Position numbers and translations under genes: made by a program
The notes under the pieces: generated by a model
The model's input: only the letters and a program-made list of their open reading frames with translations
What the model was told of the DNA's origin: nothing
Database searches by the model: none
Shown here: in pieces, positions 5,966 through 8,886 of the stretch
How the letters are laid out: every line of letters begins with the position of its first letter
Numbering within the stretch: the first letter of the stretch is position 1
Assembly: GCA_001995005.1 (NCBI GenBank)
Contig: MDJN01000008.1
Span: 1 to 8,886 of the forward strand
DNA length: 8,886 nt
Direction of reading: 5' to 3'
DNA from: Candidatus Parepulonipiscium sp. PG-Nun2H_MBin03
Lineage (GTDB): Bacteria > Bacillota > Clostridia > Lachnospirales > Cellulosilyticaceae

Positions 5966-6985
5966 TTATTTATAATCTAACTCAAAGACTACATTTACTA
6001 ATCTGTGGTCTGAATATAAAAAATTAGTCGGAGTAGTCCTGACTTTAATCAAATCAATGTTTTTAGTAAAAATAAATCCATCTGTTATATCTTGTTCTAA
6101 TGTATTTCTGTCTTCTTTTGTATATGTTTGATCGTCAACTGCCCAATAAAATACATCGTTATTAAAAAACTTTTGTTGCTTGTATCTGCTGCTCAGCCTT
6201 GTGTCATCGCTGATGTCTGTAATACTCTGTCCAAAATCTCCTCCAACAATAACATAATTATTTTTAGCATATTCAGTTATAATTATCTCTTCTAAAATAT
6301 TTAGATGCTCTTTTATATTAAATAGTTGCAAATTTATTAGCACTAATTCTCTATCATTTTGTGTGGGTATTCTTGTAATCAATAAAGCTATATCAGGGGC
6401 AAGGAGAGTTTCGTACCATTTGATACTTTGATGCAAGGCAAGACGCTGATTTTCATTTATTTCAAAGGAAGAAAAGGTCATAAGATTTGAATTGAGATAT
6501 CCTATTGAGTTACCAAACGGATAAACAATCCACTGAAGTCTATAATTAGGTGTATATACGCTTGCATAATTATTAAGTACTCGTTCTATCATTCGTGGTT
6601 GATCCGTATAATAACTGCGTTTAGAACTTTTATCTAGCTCTTGTAAAAAAATTATTTCCGGCTTTGTATCTATAATTTCATCTAGCATAAAAGATATATT
6701 ATTAATTATTGTATCAACATCTGTACTAATCATATCCTCGCCACCGTCTAAGTAGTAACTAAAATTCGGGCTATGTGCTCCAAACCCTATATTAAATGTT
6801 GTAGCACTAAGAGGTACATCTATGGGGACAGCTGCTTCCTTATTATTAGTAGTCTCAACAAATATTATATCTGGTGGATTGTATTGAAAAGTAGCTATAA
6901 ATCCAATATATAGTAAAATAACCAAACTACATAATATTAAAACTATTCCAATAAAAATCGCTAGTTTATTAAGAAATTTTTCCAA
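5966..6985 (-). CDS. Endonuclease/exonuclease/phosphatase-superfamily protein, probably inactive
   Basis: This EEP (DNase I-like) protein has 339 aa, with an N-terminal membrane anchor (about residues 8-30) and the EEP domain outside the membrane or tethered to it. Visible family motifs are FNIGFG (64-69, metal/active-site Asn), FLQELD (113-118, metal Glu E116), ITDGF (300-304) and SDH (325-327, catalytic Asp-His pair). Two core positions are altered. The NxHL strand reads INLQLF (217-222) with Gln in place of His, and the GDFN motif reads GGDFGQ (248-253) with Gly in place of Asn. The bases show unambiguous CAA and GGA codons. Both residues normally contact the scissile phosphate, so hydrolysis is doubtful. 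The start is TTG (6983-6985) with a perfect AAGGAGG site. The substrate cannot be inferred. It converges on yyaC and is divergent from the GerMN-like gene. Confidence 0.85.
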   Translation of the reverse strand: MEKFLNKLAIFIGIVLILCSLVILLYIGFIATFQYNPPDIIFVETTNNKEAAVPIDVPLSATTFNIGFGAHSPNFSYYLDGGEDMISTDVDTIINNISFMLDEIIDTKPEIIFLQELDKSSKRSYYTDQPRMIERVLNNYASVYTPNYRLQWIVYPFGNSIGYLNSNLMTFSSFEINENQRLALHQSIKWYETLLAPDIALLITRIPTQNDRELVLINLQLFNIKEHLNILEEIIITEYAKNNYVIVGGDFGQSITDISDDTRLSSRYKQQKFFNNDVFYWAVDDQTYTKEDRNTLEQDITDGFIFTKNIDLIKVRTTPTNFLYSDHRLVNVVFELDYK

Positions 6986-6992
6986 TATACTT

Positions 6993-6999
6993 CCTCCTT
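6993..6999 (-). promoter_or_regulatory. Ribosome binding site that fixes the TTG start of the EEP gene
   Basis: A perfect AAGGAGG lies 7 bases before TTG (6983-6985), making TTG the clear start. Further upstream on this strand a perfect TATAAT (7024-7029) is a possible -10 box, but no good -35 is spaced to it. Confidence 0.8.
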
Positions 7000-7071
7000 A
7001 ACTAATGCGGTTACCCTTAGTATATTATAGGTTTACCAATTTACATTTTATTATGAGTATATATTCCCCTA

Positions 7072-7101
7072 TTGCCAAAGTAGCCGTTTATGTAGTAAAA
7101 T
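7072..7101 (+). promoter_or_regulatory. Sigma-A-type promoter of the GerMN-like gene
   Basis: TTGCCA (7072-7077) and TAAAAT (7096-7101) are 18 bases apart, each matching 5/6 of the consensus. Transcription would start near 7108 and give a leader of about 60 bases. Confidence 0.5.
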
Positions 7102-7117
7102 AATATTACAATATTTA

Positions 7118-7140
7118 GGATCTGTTAACTTAACCAGACC
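7118..7140 (+). other. Leader stem-loop before the GerMN-like gene
   Basis: GG (7118-7119), TCTG (7121-7124) and TTA (7125-7127) pair with TAA (7131-7133), CAGA (7135-7138) and CC (7139-7140), with one bulge on each side and a 3-base loop. It sits in the predicted leader, 10 bases before the ribosome site. It is not a recognised riboswitch; it may only stabilise the mRNA or be an operator. Confidence 0.3.
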
Positions 7141-7167
7141 AATATTTACAAAAGGAGAGCGATTTTT

Positions 7168-7737
7168 ATGAAATTAAATGCTAAATCACTGGTAATAATA
7201 TCAGGAATATTATTTATATCAGTAGGAACATTAACTATAGTATCAGCAAACTCATATGAAAGTGAATATGCCCAAAACCAACAGATTATTGACGAGAGTA
7301 TATTAAAAATTTATACGCTAGATTATGATACTATGGAAAATATGGTAATAGATGAAATTATGTATGTAGAAAATATAAATCCAAGCAGTATAACTTCAAA
7401 CGATATTATGGTAAATATGCAACAAATTGCAGATAGTTTATCTGAAAATATTTTTCAGGGTATGCCTATCGTAGCAACTGAAATACTAGAAGTTGCTGAT
7501 AATAAAATTATCGTAATAGACTTACAAGATAAAAAATCTAAGAATTTATATACTTCTGAGTGGAATAATTTCTTTCAAGGTTCTACTGGCGGACTTATAA
7601 CCACAGCCTCATTAGAAGAAACATTTTTGCAACGAGACTATACACAAGACTGGGTAGATGGTGTACAGTTTTTATATAATGGCCAATCCATCCCAGAGCT
7701 TGACCATATTAATTTAAGTGAAATAATCTATAGATAG
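7168..7737 (+). CDS. Secreted GerMN-like protein of unknown function
   Basis: This protein (189 aa) has an N-terminal signal sequence (residues 1-28: MKLNAK, hydrophobic core 8-25, VSA-N as likely cleavage site) and no lipobox Cys, so it is probably exported rather than a lipoprotein. The mature part has the layout of a GerMN domain: ILKIYTLDYD and NMVIDEIMYVE (45-68), then a helix at 80-94 (MVNMQQIADSLSEN), then the signature FFQGSTGG (135-142) with a following Thr/Leu-rich helix and WVDGVQFLYNGQ (162-173). GerMN domains occur in the germination and sporulation protein GerM and in other cell-surface proteins. The match is by eye and the family assignment moderate. AAAGGAGA at 7151-7158 lies about 10 bases before the ATG. 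The gene stands alone, with its own promoter and a shared terminator. Confidence 0.8.
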   Translation: MKLNAKSLVIISGILFISVGTLTIVSANSYESEYAQNQQIIDESILKIYTLDYDTMENMVIDEIMYVENINPSSITSNDIMVNMQQIADSLSENIFQGMPIVATEILEVADNKIIVIDLQDKKSKNLYTSEWNNFFQGSTGGLITTASLEETFLQRDYTQDWVDGVQFLYNGQSIPELDHINLSEIIYR

Positions 7738-7743
7738 AAAATT

Positions 7744-7769
7744 AGGGACTGCAACACTTTGTAGTCCCT
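7744..7769. terminator. Bidirectional terminator between the GerMN-like and cyclase genes
   Basis: AGGGACTGCAA (7744-7754) pairs with TTGTAGTCCCT (7759-7769) around a CACT loop: 11 bp including one G-T. It lies between two convergent stop codons 37 bases apart. Leftward it is followed by AATTTTC, rightward by a weaker TTTACTTTAA. Confidence 0.85.
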
Positions 7770-7774
7770 TTACT

Positions 7775-8845
7775 TTAACGACGTGGCCGCTTTGTTTGCT
7801 CATAGAATTTTTCCTTGTCCGCATACATTTGTGCATCTGCAAGTTCTTGAGTTTTTTCCCATTCTTTAACTGTATTACCCATGCAAATTGCCATTCCCAT
7901 AGACATACTAGCACTAGGGATAATATCTTGGCTAAATTCTACCAATTTCAACTTAGCATATACAATATATTCTTCAATACGAGGTATATTTTGATGTGCA
8001 AATAATATCGCAAATTCATCTCCACCAATCCTATATACAATATAATCTGCATTAGGGTCGTCTGAAAGTGCATCAGAACTTATTTTAATATATTTATCTC
8101 CAGTGTTATGACCTAATTTATCATTTACAGGTTTAAGACCATTTAAATCAGCTAGAACAAGTGTATAATTATCCATAATACCACGGTGCATAAAATTTTT
8201 GATATCTATATCATAGGCAATACGATTTTTTAGTCCTGTCATAGCATCAGTATTGTATATATCTCGGAATTTTGGATTAGAAATTCGCCTAAATAGTATA
8301 CGTGATAACATGCTGGCAATCAAGCAAGTTAGTGTAATAACTCCAGGTACCAATACACGAATTTTAGAAAATAATTCATATTCAGCTGTAGCAGCAAATT
8401 CTACCCCAATCGCTCCTACAACCTGTCCGTCCTCACTATAAAACGGATAACATGCTAAGAATACATCTCCCCATTCCGTATGTAAAATATCACCTGACAT
8501 AATACTTTCTCCTGATAACGCAGTTTTTATATCTTCTTGAAATTCAGGCTCTATAAGTTCACCAGGCATCCTAAAATCTTCATGATCTAAAGGTAAACCA
8601 TCTATGTGATATATTAACTCATCCTGTGTATTGTAAGTGGCAGTATATAAGTATTGTGCACCAATAGCCTCTCGTGCATAGCTTAAAGACATATACGCAT
8701 CTTGGTAAGCTTCATTTTCCATATCTTCGTTTGTAGTTATAGTTATAAAATAACTAGGCTGCAAGTGATTTTCTACATATTTTAAAATCACCAGAGCTCT
8801 TGTTTTAAGTGAGTCTAACATATAATTATAACACATATTGTACAT
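7775..8845 (-). CDS. Cache-GGDEF diguanylate cyclase, 5' end apparently truncated
   Basis: Makes cyclic di-GMP from two GTP. The GGDEF domain (about residues 195-350) is complete: DAMTGLKNR (200-208), DLNGLKPVND (233-242) with the metal Asp, and RIGGDEFAI (272-280) with the intact active site. No RxxD inhibitory site precedes GGDEF, so product feedback through that site is unlikely. Residues 10-155 look like an extracellular Cache sensor (long helix DSLKTRALVILKYVENHL, later FLACYPFYSEDGQVVGAIGVEF), followed by a membrane helix (163-184). Such sensors normally have a membrane helix before the Cache domain as well; here the frame opens just after a TAG at 8861-8863 and begins MYNMCYNYMLDSL, with no helix and no clear ribosome site at any early ATG. 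As written, the sensor would stay in the cytoplasm. The gene is either 5'-truncated, frameshifted near 8816-8830, or mis-started. Confidence 0.85.
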   Translation of the reverse strand: MYNMCYNYMLDSLKTRALVILKYVENHLQPSYFITITTNEDMENEAYQDAYMSLSYAREAIGAQYLYTATYNTQDELIYHIDGLPLDHEDFRMPGELIEPEFQEDIKTALSGESIMSGDILHTEWGDVFLACYPFYSEDGQVVGAIGVEFAATAEYELFSKIRVLVPGVITLTCLIASMLSRILFRRISNPKFRDIYNTDAMTGLKNRIAYDIDIKNFMHRGIMDNYTLVLADLNGLKPVNDKLGHNTGDKYIKISSDALSDDPNADYIVYRIGGDEFAILFAHQNIPRIEEYIVYAKLKLVEFSQDIIPSASMSMGMAICMGNTVKEWEKTQELADAQMYADKEKFYEQTKRPRR

Positions 8846-8880
8846 AATTGTAGGCTTCTGCTAATATATCTCACTTCAGT
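8815..8880 (-). pseudogene. Possible out-of-frame remnant of the cyclase's first membrane helix
   Basis: In another frame of the same strand, 8880-8818 is open and reads VRYISRSLQLCTICVIIIC from a GTG at 8872-8874, then stops at TAG (8815-8817). Basic residues followed by a hydrophobic run are what a signal anchor would look like just before LDSLKTRA. The hydrophobic part is short (~12 residues), and the frame is closed by TGA at 8881-8883. The same bases include AGCAGAAGCCTAC (8850-8862), which resembles sequence I recall near the right ends of IS605/TnpB elements, so an insertion scar is an alternative. Confidence 0.25.
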
Positions 8881-8886
8881 TCATGG

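Noticed and set aside
7102..7167. Riboswitch in the leader of the GerMN-like gene
   Set aside because: Only one short bulged hairpin is present; there is no multi-stem core or recognisable ligand-binding motif such as that of c-di-GMP riboswitches.
7714..8005. Small frames at 7714-7914 (leftward) and 7796-8005 (rightward)
   Set aside because: Both overlap the conserved GGDEF coding region in other frames and lack ribosome sites and family features.

Overview
The window is AT-rich, low-GC Gram-positive DNA with strong AAGGAGG-type ribosome binding sites. It carries a YyaC sporulation protein, a LysM protein, a DUF5711/CvpA pair, a clostridial-style secreted GerMN-like protein and GlgA. This points to a spore-forming (or spore-gene-retaining) member of the Clostridia, most plausibly Lachnospirales. 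The genus cannot be fixed from the sequence. Eight protein genes fill most of the window. No tRNA, rRNA, CRISPR array or intact transposase is visible.

Positions 1-130 hold no gene but are densely folded: a nested three-stem hairpin (28-98) followed by a palindrome (100-130) that overlaps the end of the first gene. Positions 121-3638 carry three leftward genes: glgA (glycogen synthase), ending in its own terminator, then a DUF5711 membrane-anchored protein and a CvpA-family membrane protein whose coding regions overlap by ATGA. Upstream of glgA, and separated from it by a strong terminator, lies a leftward gene for a membrane protein. It combines a degenerate JAB/MPN (JAMM-like) domain inside the cell with a LysM domain outside; its real start is at 5101, not 5128.

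From 5102 to 5314 is a divergent promoter region. It is followed by rightward yyaC, which meets a leftward EEP-superfamily (endonuclease/exonuclease/phosphatase) protein across a shared bidirectional terminator. A second divergent region (6986-7167) drives a small secreted GerMN-like protein rightward. That gene meets a leftward Cache-GGDEF diguanylate cyclase across another bidirectional terminator. The cyclase lacks the first membrane segment such sensors need and looks truncated or frameshifted at its 5' end near the window edge.

The genes do not form one pathway. The shared themes are envelope and sporulation (LysM/MPN, YyaC, GerMN-like, CvpA/DUF5711), carbon storage (GlgA) and c-di-GMP signalling. 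The best leads are the MPN-LysM fusion with metal ligands H-Q-E in exact JAMM spacing, an EEP protein that has lost two catalytic positions, a GlgA with a ~54-residue Lys-rich N-terminal extension read from TTG, the broken 5' end of the cyclase, and the structured non-coding DNA at 1-130, which may be a remnant of an IS605/TnpB right end.
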